Positions 28,586-36,927 of a stretch of 52,069 nucleotides of DNA are shown piece after piece. Position 1 is the first letter of the stretch. The number at the start of each line of letters is the position of its first letter. The notes under the pieces were generated by a model, which did not search any database, was not told the origin of the DNA, and saw only the letters and a list, made by a program, of their open reading frames with translations. Origin of the DNA: Pelagibius sp. (lineage in GTDB: Bacteria > Pseudomonadota > Alphaproteobacteria > Kiloniellales > Kiloniellaceae); NCBI RefSeq assembly GCF_028289705.1, contig NZ_JANQOI010000097.1:1-52069 (forward strand), read 5' to 3'. The position numbers were made by a program, and so were the translations under genes.

Positions 28586-29512
28586 CTAACTCGAGGGGCG
28601 CACCGTGTTGGGCAGCTTGGCCATGACGACCTCGGCCAGTGCCGCGATCTTCTCCGGCTGAGGAAAGCTGCGCCGATGCCAGAGGGCCACGGGCCGCGCC
28701 GCGGTGGCCAGGGCCAGGGGCCGGGCGATGATGCCCATGTCGGTCATCCAGGGGCCGCGCACGGCGAGGGCCGGAATCAGGGTGCAGCCGAAGCCGGCGG
28801 CGACCATGTTGAGGAGTGTGTCCAGGCTGGCGGCGCGCAGATCCCCCAGCGCGCTGCTGTTCCTGCCTTTCCGTTCACCCGGTTGGGCGCAGACCTTCAA
28901 TACCTGGTCGCGCAGGCAGTGCCCATCGGTGAGCAGCAGCAGATCGACGCCCGCCAGGTCGGCCTCGGTGATCTCCTCCAACGCCGCCAGGGGATGGTCG
29001 CGCGGATGGGCGACCCAGAAGGGCTCCTCGAACAGCGGCAGGCTGGTCAATTCGGCAAGCCCGGGATCGGTGGCCAGCAGCGCCGCGTCGATCTCATGGC
29101 CGGCCAGGCGTTCCAACAAGCGGCCGGTGGTCTCCTCGAAGAGCACCGGTGTCAGGCGGGGATGGCGCTCGGTAAGGCTGCGCAGCACCAGCGGCATCAG
29201 ATAGGGCGCGATGGTGGGGATGACCCCGAGGCGCAGGGGGCCGCTCATGGGGTCGCGCTGGGCACGGGCGATGCCCTCGATCAGCTCCGCCTGTTCCACC
29301 GCCAGGCGGGCGTGCCGGGCAATGGTCTCCCCCACCGGGGTGGTGACCACCGAACGGTTGGTGCGCTCGAAGAGGGTCACGCCCAGGTAGTCCTCCAGCT
29401 TGCGGATCTGGCCGCTGAGGGTCGGCTGACTGACGTGGCAGCGTTCCGCCGCGCGGCCGAAGTGGCGCTCCTCCGCCACCGCGAGGATGTAGCGCAGGTC
29501 CCGCAGGTTCAT
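28586..29512 (-). CDS. oxyR: Hydrogen peroxide-sensing LysR-type activator OxyR
   Basis: The 308-residue LysR regulator has a helix-turn-helix at about residues 1-60 (ERHFGRAAERCHVSQPTLSGQ). The effector domain carries GHCLRDQVLKVCAQ, whose cysteines fall at positions 199 and 208, the same numbering as the redox disulfide of E. coli OxyR. This makes a peroxide-sensing role very likely rather than a generic LysR call. It is divergent from the catalase gene with a 37-base OxyR-like operator between them, so it probably controls catalase and itself. Confidence 0.94.
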   Translation of the reverse strand: MNLRDLRYILAVAEERHFGRAAERCHVSQPTLSGQIRKLEDYLGVTLFERTNRSVVTTPVGETIARHARLAVEQAELIEGIARAQRDPMSGPLRLGVIPTIAPYLMPLVLRSLTERHPRLTPVLFEETTGRLLERLAGHEIDAALLATDPGLAELTSLPLFEEPFWVAHPRDHPLAALEEITEADLAGVDLLLLTDGHCLRDQVLKVCAQPGERKGRNSSALGDLRAASLDTLLNMVAAGFGCTLIPALAVRGPWMTDMGIIARPLALATAARPVALWHRRSFPQPEKIAALAEVVMAKLPNTVRPSS

Positions 29513-29548
29513 GGCACCGGCTCCGTTTCTGATGGCAGATTCAGAGCG

Positions 29549-29585
29549 ATAGGCTATACCGATTGTTATTATTGAAACAATCGAT
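29549..29585. promoter_or_regulatory. Candidate OxyR operator between oxyR and katA
   Basis: Four tetranucleotides lie at exact 7-base spacing: ATAG (29549-29552), CGAT (29560-29563), ATTG (29571-29574) and CGAT (29582-29585). The E. coli OxyR consensus is ATAG, CTAT, ATAG, CTAT at the same spacing, so 13 of 16 positions match. Inside it CGATTGTT and AACAATCG form a perfect 8-bp inverted repeat around 8 bases. It is 37 bases from the oxyR start and 96 from the catalase start. Confidence 0.7.
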
Positions 29586-29680
29586 TTTCCTTATTGTCGG
29601 GTCGGCGGCATCCTTCCCTGGTCGCTGGCTGGCGACAGGACCCGGCGCGGGGCGCAGGTAGGGCAGGAGGACGATCTCAG

Positions 29681-31204
29681 ATGACAGAGCACAGCAAGAC
29701 CAAGGGCAGACCCACCATGACCACCACGGCTGGGGCGCCGGTCTCCGACAACCAGAATTCCCTGACCGCCGGGGCGCGCGGCCCGATCCTGATGCAGGAT
29801 TATCATTTGATCGAAAAGCTGGCGCACCAGAACCGCGAACGCATCCCTGAGCGCGTGGTCCACGCCAAGGGCTGGGGCGCCTTTGGCAGCTTCACCGTCA
29901 CCCACGACATCACCCCGTACACCCGGGCCAAGATCTTTTCCGAGGTCGGCAAGAAGACCGAACTCTTGGCCCGCTTCTCCACCGTCGCCGGCGAGTTGGG
30001 CGCCGCCGATGCGGAGCGCGACGTGCGCGGCTTCTCGGTGAAGTTCTATACCGAGGAAGGCAACTGGGATCTGGTGGGCAACAACACGCCGATCTTTTTC
30101 ATCCGCGATCCGCTGAAGTTCCCGGATTTCATCCACACGCAGAAGCGCCATCCCAGGACCAACCTGCGCTCGGCCACGGCGATGTGGGACTTCTGGTCGC
30201 AGTCGCCGGAGTCCCTGCACCAGATCACCATCCTGATGTCCGACCGCGGCATCCCGGTGAGCCCGCGCTTCATGAACGGCTACGGCTCCCACACCTTCTC
30301 CTTCATCAACGCCTCGGGCGAGCGCTTCTGGGTCAAGTTCCACTTCAAGACCCGCCAGGGCCACAGCCACCTGACGAACGAGGAGGCGGCCCGGGTGATC
30401 GGCGCGAGCCGGGAGAGCTATCAAGAAGATCTTTACGGCGCCATCGACGGCGGCGCCTTCCCGCAGTGGGAAGTCAAGGTGCAGATCATGCCGGAGGCCG
30501 ACGCCGAAAAGACGCCCTTCAACCCCTTCGATCTGACCAAGGTCTGGCCCCATGCCGACTATCCGCTGATCGACGTCGGCGTGATGGAGCTGAACCGCAA
30601 CCCGGACAACTACTTCGCCGAGATCGAGCAGGCCGCCTTCTCGCCTTCCAACATCGTGCCGGGCATCGGCTTCTCGCCGGACAAGATGCTGCAGGCGCGC
30701 ATCTTCTCCTATGCCGATGCGCACCGCTATCGCCTGGGCACCCACTACGAGGCGCTGCCGGTGAACGCGCCCAAGTGCCCCGTGCACCACTACCACAAGG
30801 ACGGCGCCTTGCGGTTCTTCCGCAACGATACCGGCAATCCGGATGCCTACTACGAGCCGAACTCCTTCAATGGCCCCGCCCAGGCGCCGGACTATGCCGA
30901 GCCGCCCCTGAAGATCTCCGGCGACGCCGGGCGCTACGACCACCGCGCAGGCAACGACGACTACAGCCAGGCCGGCGCCCTCTTTCGCCTGTTCGACGAC
31001 GCGCAGAAGGAAAGGCTGTTCAACGCCATCGCCGGGGCCATGGCCGGGGTGCCGGATTTCATTGTGCAGAAACAGTTGGCCCACTTCCACGCCGCCGATC
31101 CGGCCTACGGCGCCGGCGTGGCCAAGGCCCTGGGCGTCGCCTACACCCCCGAGGCGGCGGAGCCGCTTCCCTGCAACCGCGATTTAGTATCGGAGCTCAT
31201 GTAA
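29681..31204 (+). CDS. katA: Haem catalase (monofunctional, small-subunit type)
   Basis: The 507-residue enzyme dismutates H2O2. The catalytic His61 is seen in [12 protein letters not shown], the catalytic Asn in GNNTPIFF (near 134), and the proximal haem ligand Tyr344 in [14 protein letters not shown]. The length fits the small-subunit clade without the extra C-terminal flavodoxin-like domain. The start at 29681 ([10 protein letters not shown]) has AGGAGG 10 bases upstream; a longer frame from 29594 only adds unsupported residues. Divergent oxyR and the operator between them indicate peroxide induction. Confidence 0.96.
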   Translation: MTEHSKTKGRPTMTTTAGAPVSDNQNSLTAGARGPILMQDYHLIEKLAHQNRERIPERVVHAKGWGAFGSFTVTHDITPYTRAKIFSEVGKKTELLARFSTVAGELGAADAERDVRGFSVKFYTEEGNWDLVGNNTPIFFIRDPLKFPDFIHTQKRHPRTNLRSATAMWDFWSQSPESLHQITILMSDRGIPVSPRFMNGYGSHTFSFINASGERFWVKFHFKTRQGHSHLTNEEAARVIGASRESYQEDLYGAIDGGAFPQWEVKVQIMPEADAEKTPFNPFDLTKVWPHADYPLIDVGVMELNRNPDNYFAEIEQAAFSPSNIVPGIGFSPDKMLQARIFSYADAHRYRLGTHYEALPVNAPKCPVHHYHKDGALRFFRNDTGNPDAYYEPNSFNGPAQAPDYAEPPLKISGDAGRYDHRAGNDDYSQAGALFRLFDDAQKERLFNAIAGAMAGVPDFIVQKQLAHFHAADPAYGAGVAKALGVAYTPEAAEPLPCNRDLVSELM

Positions 31205-31378
31205 CAGCGCTTTTGTAACCCTGGGCCTGCCCGCGCCATCCAAGCCTGGGCCAATCTCGGGCGGGTCCACCCAAGTCTCCTGCCGGTCTTCCGGACCCCG
31301 CTCCCTTTCTGATCTCTGGGAGACCGGAGCACCTCGGCCGGAGAGGCCGGTCGCCGCTTTCCCCTCCTCCGTCGCGGC

Positions 31379-31395
31379 GGCCGGTTTCTCCGGCC
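31379..31395. terminator. Small perfect hairpin after katA
   Basis: GGCCGG (31379-31384) and CCGGCC (31390-31395) enclose TTTCT and are followed by ACTCTTCTT. It is a weak terminator candidate placed just before the promoter at 31403, so it could insulate the next operon from catalase read-through. Another CGGCC/GGCCG stem-loop lies about 40 bases earlier. Confidence 0.35.
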
Positions 31396-31402
31396 ACTCT
31401 TC

Positions 31403-31432
31403 TTGACGCGGTGGGCGCGGGAGCGGAATAAT
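31403..31432 (+). promoter_or_regulatory. Candidate sigma70 promoter of the DUF2817-sulfatase-ABC operon
   Basis: TTGACG (31403-31408) and AATAAT (31427-31432) each match the consensus at 5 of 6, with an 18-base spacer. They lie in the 413-base gene-free gap 31205-31617. An A/T-rich leader with an eight-A run and a six-T run follows (31453-31500). The leader to the first gene would be about 180 bases, long enough for extra control, but I recognise no riboswitch in it. Confidence 0.5.
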
Positions 31433-31617
31433 ATGCGGTAATGTGTTTGCCAAAAAAAAGAATTTGAAATTATATCTCTTCTACCCGTAGTTTTTTCGTT
31501 CTGGTGCTTGGGTGCCGCCCTCTTTCAGTTCGCCGCCGGCTGCCCTGATCATCTCGCGGTCGGTTGAGTTTTCCCGGCTTCGCGGGGTCCTGCGCCGGGC
31601 CGGAGAAACGCCGCTCG

Positions 31618-32700
31618 ATGATCGACGAATACTATTCGGCAACCTACAGCGACGCCCGCGCGCGCTTCCTGTCGGCTTGCCTGGATGCCGGCGTCAAGGT
31701 GACGAGCTACCCGAACCCGGAGAAGGGCCCGCAGGGCGAAGCGCTGTTCATGGACGTGGCCCGGATCGGGCCGGAGACCGCCCGCGGGGTCGTGGTCGTG
31801 ACCTCGGCGACCCATGGCGCGGAGGGCTTCGCCGGCTCGGGCATCCAGGTGGGGCTGCTGCGCGACGCGGCCGCGCCGCGACCGGGCGGCGACACCGCCC
31901 TGCTGCTCGTTCACGCCGTCAACCCCTACGGCTTTGCCTGGATCCGGCGGGTCAACGAAGACAACGTGGACCTCAACCGCAACTTCGTCGACCACGAGAA
32001 CGGCCTCTACCCGGAAAACGATCTCTTCGAGGAGCTGGCCGCCCACACCATTCCGCGCAACTGGGACGAAGCCTCCCTCGCCGCCTGCGCGGACGCGATT
32101 GCCAGGGCCGAAGACGTCCACGGCGAGGTCGCGGTGCGCAAGGCGATCGGCAAGGGGCAATACCGCCATCCCGACAACGTCCACTACGGCGGCGACAAGG
32201 CGACCTGGTCGAACCGCATACTGACGGAGGTCTGTGGCACCTTCCTGAAAGCGGCCGAACGGGCGGTGCTGATCGACGTGCACACGGGGCTGGGGCCCTA
32301 CGGCTACGGCGAGCTCATGACCCCGAGCAAGCCGGGCGAGGCGGTCTACGACCTGCTGTTCGACTGGTACGGCGAGCAGGTCCACAGCACCGGGGCGGAG
32401 GGGTCCGCCTATTCCGGGTCCAAAGGCAGTATCCTCAACGGCTTCCGGCCGCCGCTCCAGGGCCTGGACTGGGCCTCCGTCGGCCTCGAATACGGCACCC
32501 GCGAGCGCGCGAAGGTGCGCCTGGCCGTGCGGGCCGACACCTGGTTGCACGCCCATGGCGCGCTGGACAGCGACCTCGGCCGCCAGATCAAGCGGGACCT
32601 GAAAGACAGCTTCTATCCCGAAGAGCGGGCATGGATGGAAAAGGTCTGGGAGCGGGGCAAGGACGTCGTCGGCATCGCGTTAAAGAGGATCGAGGGGTAA
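31618..32700 (+). CDS. DUF2817 / M14-like zinc carboxypeptidase-type protein
   Basis: The 360-residue cytoplasmic protein has no signal peptide. It carries a probable zinc site like that of M14 carboxypeptidases and succinylglutamate desuccinylase/aspartoacylase: ATHGAEGF (His66, Glu69) and LIDVHTGLGP (His222). DLNRNF lies at 118-123 and a late GLEYGTRE could supply the catalytic Glu. This combination is what I know as DUF2817. It likely cleaves an amide or peptide bond. ATG 31618 is chosen; the frame from 31564 adds 18 odd residues. The sulfatase gene starts 3 bases after its stop, so the two are coupled, and an importer follows. Confidence 0.85.
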   Translation: MIDEYYSATYSDARARFLSACLDAGVKVTSYPNPEKGPQGEALFMDVARIGPETARGVVVVTSATHGAEGFAGSGIQVGLLRDAAAPRPGGDTALLLVHAVNPYGFAWIRRVNEDNVDLNRNFVDHENGLYPENDLFEELAAHTIPRNWDEASLAACADAIARAEDVHGEVAVRKAIGKGQYRHPDNVHYGGDKATWSNRILTEVCGTFLKAAERAVLIDVHTGLGPYGYGELMTPSKPGEAVYDLLFDWYGEQVHSTGAEGSAYSGSKGSILNGFRPPLQGLDWASVGLEYGTRERAKVRLAVRADTWLHAHGALDSDLGRQIKRDLKDSFYPEERAWMEKVWERGKDVVGIALKRIEG

Positions 32701-32703
32701 ACC

Positions 32704-34203
32704 ATGGAGGAGCGGCCGAACATCCTCTGGTACTGCACGGATGCTCAGCGCTACGACACCATCGCCGCCCTCGGCAACCCGCACATCCGCACGCCCGCCA
32801 TGGACCGGCTCTGCGCCGAGGGCATCAGCTTCACCCGCACCTACGCCCAGAGCACCGTCTGCACGCCGAGCCGGGCCAGCTTCGTCACCGGGCGCTACTG
32901 CGCCGCGCACGGCGTCTACCGAAACGGCGCCTCCCACTTTCCCGGCGAAGAGGTTCTGGTGACCAGGCTGCTGGCCGACGGCGGATACGACTGCGGTCTG
33001 GTGGGCAAGCTGCACATCGCCAGCTCCGAGTTCGGCGAGACGCGCTATGACGACGGCTACCGGGTGTTCCACGCCTCCAACCTGCCCTATACCGGCGAGG
33101 GCGCCGACGATACCAACGCCTATCTGGCCTGGCTGCGGGACGAGAAGGGGCTCGACCCCCAGGCGGTGGTGCCGCGCTACACCATCCGCGATCCCGGGCG
33201 CTCCAAGGTCAGCCAGGGCGACGTGATCCGGCCGGGGCCCGACGAGGCCCTGCGCCAGACCAAATGGGCCAACGAGATGGCGCTGCGCTTCGTCGACGAA
33301 AAGCGCGAGGGGCCCTGGCTGCTCAGCATCAACCCCTACGACCCGCATCCGCCCTACCTGCCGCCGGAGGATTTCCTGGCGCATTACGATCCGGCCACCA
33401 TGGCACCACCGCTGTTCCGCGACGCGGACCTGGAGCGCCAGACGCGCTTCGCCAACATCCGCGCCCAGAACACCATCGCGCGCAATCCGCTCAGCACCGC
33501 CATTCCCGATCCCGACGGCCCGGCGCCGGCGGACGACGGCGCCTTCAACGGGCGGCTGCTGAAGTGCGGCTACTACGCCATGATCGAGATGGTCGACCGT
33601 CACCTCGGCGAGTTGCTGGACGCCCTGGAGGAGCGGGGCGTGCTGGACAACACCATCGTCGTCTTCCAGAGCGACCACGGCGACCTGCTGGGCGACCATG
33701 GCCTGGTCTTCAAGGGCGCGCGCTTCTTCGACGGGGTGGTGCGGGTGCCGCTGATCGTGCGCTGGCCGAAGGCCTTTCCCGGGGGGCGCAGCATCGCCGC
33801 GCTGGCCGAGCTGATCGACGTCGCGCCGACGCTGCTCGACAGCGCCGGGCTGGAGATTCCCGAGGCCATGCAGGGCCGCTCGCTGCTGCCCGTGCTGCGT
33901 GGCCAGACGGAGGATACCGGCAAGCGGGCCGTGGTCTCGGAGTTTTTGGACTCCTGCAACTTCAGCGAAGGCACCAACGACCGCACCCGGGCGGTGATGA
34001 GCTTCGACGGGCGCTATAAGATGGTCACCTTTCGCGGCCACGACCTGGGCGAGCTCTACGACCTGGAGGAGGATCCCGGCGAGTTCGAGGACTTGTGGGA
34101 CAGGGCCGACAGCCGCGACATCAAGCTTGCGGCGCTGGAGCGTCATGTCGATGCGCTGATGGGGGCGATCGGCTCGGGGCCCCAGCGATCGACCCGCTAC
34201 TAG
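32704..34203 (+). CDS. Type I sulfatase-family hydrolase (cytoplasmic)
   Basis: This 499-residue member of the alkaline phosphatase superfamily carries the formylglycine signature CTPSR at 53-57, where Cys53 would be oxidised to the catalytic formylglycine. Other motifs are an N-terminal metal site ILWYCTDAQRYDTIAALG (Asp13) and the distal metal motif QSDHGDLLGDHG (Asp324, His325). No signal peptide is seen, so the substrate is handled inside the cell after import. It could be a sulfate ester or phosphonate/phosphodiester hydrolase; the family members are hard to tell apart by eye. It lies 3 bases after the peptidase gene and 99 before the binding-protein gene. Confidence 0.88.
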   Translation: MEERPNILWYCTDAQRYDTIAALGNPHIRTPAMDRLCAEGISFTRTYAQSTVCTPSRASFVTGRYCAAHGVYRNGASHFPGEEVLVTRLLADGGYDCGLVGKLHIASSEFGETRYDDGYRVFHASNLPYTGEGADDTNAYLAWLRDEKGLDPQAVVPRYTIRDPGRSKVSQGDVIRPGPDEALRQTKWANEMALRFVDEKREGPWLLSINPYDPHPPYLPPEDFLAHYDPATMAPPLFRDADLERQTRFANIRAQNTIARNPLSTAIPDPDGPAPADDGAFNGRLLKCGYYAMIEMVDRHLGELLDALEERGVLDNTIVVFQSDHGDLLGDHGLVFKGARFFDGVVRVPLIVRWPKAFPGGRSIAALAELIDVAPTLLDSAGLEIPEAMQGRSLLPVLRGQTEDTGKRAVVSEFLDSCNFSEGTNDRTRAVMSFDGRYKMVTFRGHDLGELYDLEEDPGEFEDLWDRADSRDIKLAALERHVDALMGAIGSGPQRSTRY

Positions 34204-34302
34204 GGCCGTCCGCCCTGCAGGCGCGTGCGGCCCCAACCCCCAGGCGGGGGAACCGGAAGAGGAACTGAGGTCCGACAAGCCGACGACGGAGGGAGAACGA
34301 CA

Positions 34303-35853
34303 ATGAAAAAAACGATGCGTCTTGGGACGGCGATGTTGGTTGCCGCATTCATGGCGGGGCCGGCACTTGCGGAGGACTTGATAATCGGCGTGGCGACCGC
34401 GCCGACCTCGCTCGATCCGCACTATCAGGCGCTGGGATCGAACCACGAGCTGGCGATGCACGCCTTCGATACCCTGTTGACCACCAGCCCGCAGATGGAA
34501 CCGGGCCCCGGCCTCGCCGAATCCTGGCGGGCGACCGAGGACCCGCTGGTCTGGGAGTTCAAGCTGAGAAACGACGTCAAGTTCCACAACGGGGAGCCCT
34601 TCACAGCCCACGACCTGGTCTTCAGCTATGAGCGGGTGCCCAACGTGCCCAACGCGCCTTCGACCTACAAGCGGCGCACGGTCAAGGTCGACAAGGCGGT
34701 GGCCGTCGACGACTATACCCTGCAGGTTCACACCAAGACGCCCTATCCGCTGCTGCCCCGCGCCCTCATGGGCGTGCCCGTCGTGAGCCGCAGCATCGGC
34801 ATGGACACCCAGCCCACCGAGTTCAACGACGGCAGCAAGACCCACGGCACCGGGCCCTACAAGTTCGTCGAATTCGTGGCCGGCGACCGCACCACCTATG
34901 TCGCCAATGCGGACTACTGGGCGGGCAAGCCGAAGTGGGACAAGGTGACGATCCGCGAGATCAAGAGCAACCCGGCGCGGGTCGCCGCGCTGCTGTCGGG
35001 CGACGTCGACGTCATCGCCTCGGTGCCGACCACCGACATCGACCGGCTGGAAGAGAACCCCGACATCACCGTGTCCTGCACCGCCTCGACGCGCGTGCTC
35101 TACTGGTCCCTCGACGTCCACCGGGAGCAGGCCGAGCACATCACCGCCAAGGACGGCAGCCCGATCAAGAATCCGCTGAGCGACCTCCGGGTGCGGCAGG
35201 CCTTCAACCTGGCCATCGACCGCAACGCCATCGTCGACGACGTGATGATGGGGCTGGCGGTGCCGGCCAATCAGATCGTCGGCGAGGGCTTCGGCGGGCA
35301 CAACTCCGACATCCCCATGCCCGAGCCGGATCTGGAAAAGGCCCGGCAACTGATGGCGGAGGCCGGCTACGGCGATGGCTTCAGGCTCGCCATCCACGCC
35401 ACCAACAACCGCTACATCAACGATGCCAAGCTGGCCCAGGCGGTGGCGCAGATGCTGTCGCGCATCGGTGTGGAAGTCCAGGTCGAGACCATGCCCGTGG
35501 CCGTATACTTCGGCAAGGCGCGGAAGAACGAGTTCACCATGGCCCAGATCGGCTTCGCCACGGCGACCGGGGAATCCTCGGCGATCCTGCTGCCGGCGCT
35601 CGGCGAGGGGCAGCGCAACAACTACGGACGTTGGGAGCATGGCGAGTTCAACGAGCTCTTGACCGGTGCCCTGAGCACGGTGGACGGCGAGACCTACGAG
35701 TCCCTGCTGAAGCAGGCGACGGCCGTGGCCATCGCCGACGTGCCGATCATCCCGACCCACTATCAGGTCGCCTGCTGGGCGGCCCGCAAGGGGCTGCGGG
35801 TGATTCCGCGCGCCGACGAAGCCAGCCTTGCCGAGTCCGTGGTGCGTGAATAA
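34303..35853 (+). CDS. ABC importer periplasmic binding protein, family 5 (peptide/nickel type)
   Basis: The 516-residue exported protein has a signal peptide MKKTMRLGTAMLVAAFMAG ending ALA before Glu-Asp. The mature chain starts LIIGVATAPTSLDPHY and has the family signature WEFKLRNDVKFHNGEPFTA, then DYWAGKPKWDKVTIREI. GGAGGGAGA precedes the ATG 6 bases upstream. It is the third gene of the peptidase-sulfatase-importer group. The ligand is unknown; because of its neighbours it may bind an amide- or sulfate-containing small molecule rather than plain peptides (inference). Confidence 0.92.
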   Translation: MKKTMRLGTAMLVAAFMAGPALAEDLIIGVATAPTSLDPHYQALGSNHELAMHAFDTLLTTSPQMEPGPGLAESWRATEDPLVWEFKLRNDVKFHNGEPFTAHDLVFSYERVPNVPNAPSTYKRRTVKVDKAVAVDDYTLQVHTKTPYPLLPRALMGVPVVSRSIGMDTQPTEFNDGSKTHGTGPYKFVEFVAGDRTTYVANADYWAGKPKWDKVTIREIKSNPARVAALLSGDVDVIASVPTTDIDRLEENPDITVSCTASTRVLYWSLDVHREQAEHITAKDGSPIKNPLSDLRVRQAFNLAIDRNAIVDDVMMGLAVPANQIVGEGFGGHNSDIPMPEPDLEKARQLMAEAGYGDGFRLAIHATNNRYINDAKLAQAVAQMLSRIGVEVQVETMPVAVYFGKARKNEFTMAQIGFATATGESSAILLPALGEGQRNNYGRWEHGEFNELLTGALSTVDGETYESLLKQATAVAIADVPIIPTHYQVACWAARKGLRVIPRADEASLAESVVRE

Positions 35854-35940
35854 TGCTGTGCGGGCACGCGGGGCCACGCCGGCTTCGCGTGCCCGGCGTT
35901 CCGGCCGGATCGTAACGCCGCGGAGGAGTGCGCCCGGCCC

Positions 35941-36924
35941 ATGACCACCTACATCATTCGCCGCCTGCTGCAGAGCGCAGTCGTCGTGGCCGTGCTCTCG
36001 GCACTGGTTTTCCTCGGCGTCTACGTCATCGGCAATCCGGTCGACGTGCTGGTCTCCACCGAGGCGGATCAGGAAGAGTTCGACCGCATGGTGCGGATTC
36101 TCGGGCTCGACCGGCCGCTGTGGGAGCAGTTCCTGGTCTTCCTCGGCAACCTGGTGCAAGGCGATCTCGGGCGCTCCTTCGCCTTCAGCGAACCGGCCCT
36201 GAAGCTGGTGCTGCAACGCATGCCGGCGACCCTGGAGCTCGTCCTGGTCGCCATGGTGATGGCCCTGGCGGCGGCCATTCCGCTGGGCATGTATACCGGG
36301 CTCAACCCGCACACCAAGACCGCGCGTTTCATCATGGGCACCTCCATCATCGGGGTCAGCATCCCCAACTTCTGGCAGGGCCTGATGCTGATCTTCGTGC
36401 TCGCCGTCAGCCTGACGTTGCTGCCGTCCGGCGGCCGCGGCGAGGTGGACACGGTGCTCGGCATCACCTCCAGCCTGTGGACGCTGGACGGCTGGCGCCA
36501 CGTGCTGCTGCCGGCGGCCAATCTCGCCCTTTTCCAATGCGCCCTGGTGATCCGCCTGATGCGCGCCAACGTGCGCGAGATCGTCATGCTGGACTACATC
36601 AAGTTCGCCCGCGCCAAGGGCCTGAGCCGCCGGCGCATCGTCTATGTGCACATCTTCAAGAACACGCTGGTGGTGCTGATCACCGTCGTCGGGCTGCAGC
36701 TCGGCGGGCTCATCGCCTACTCGGTGGTCACCGAGACCGTCTTCTCCTGGCCCGGCATGGGCAAGCTGATCATCGACAGCGTCTACATCCTCGACCGGCC
36801 GGTGATTGTCGCCTACCTCATCGTCATCGTGCTGCTGTTTATCACCGTCAATCTCATCGTCGATATCCTCTATTCCGTGGTCGACCCGCGTATCCGGCTG
36901 GGCCACGACCGCTCGGGTCCCTGA
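35941..36924 (+). CDS. ABC importer permease, DppB type
   Basis: The 327-residue inner-membrane permease starts MTTYIIRRLLQSAVVVAVLS. It has the usual DppB layout: a periplasmic loop with VRILGLDRPLWEQF, six hydrophobic segments, the coupling loop FARAKGLSRRRIVYVHIFKNT, and a C-terminal VVDPRIRLG. GGAGGAG lies 13 bases before the ATG. It forms a heterodimer with the next gene product. The partner gene starts 3 bases after its stop. Confidence 0.93.
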   Translation: MTTYIIRRLLQSAVVVAVLSALVFLGVYVIGNPVDVLVSTEADQEEFDRMVRILGLDRPLWEQFLVFLGNLVQGDLGRSFAFSEPALKLVLQRMPATLELVLVAMVMALAAAIPLGMYTGLNPHTKTARFIMGTSIIGVSIPNFWQGLMLIFVLAVSLTLLPSGGRGEVDTVLGITSSLWTLDGWRHVLLPAANLALFQCALVIRLMRANVREIVMLDYIKFARAKGLSRRRIVYVHIFKNTLVVLITVVGLQLGGLIAYSVVTETVFSWPGMGKLIIDSVYILDRPVIVAYLIVIVLLFITVNLIVDILYSVVDPRIRLGHDRSGP

Positions 36925-36927
36925 GCC

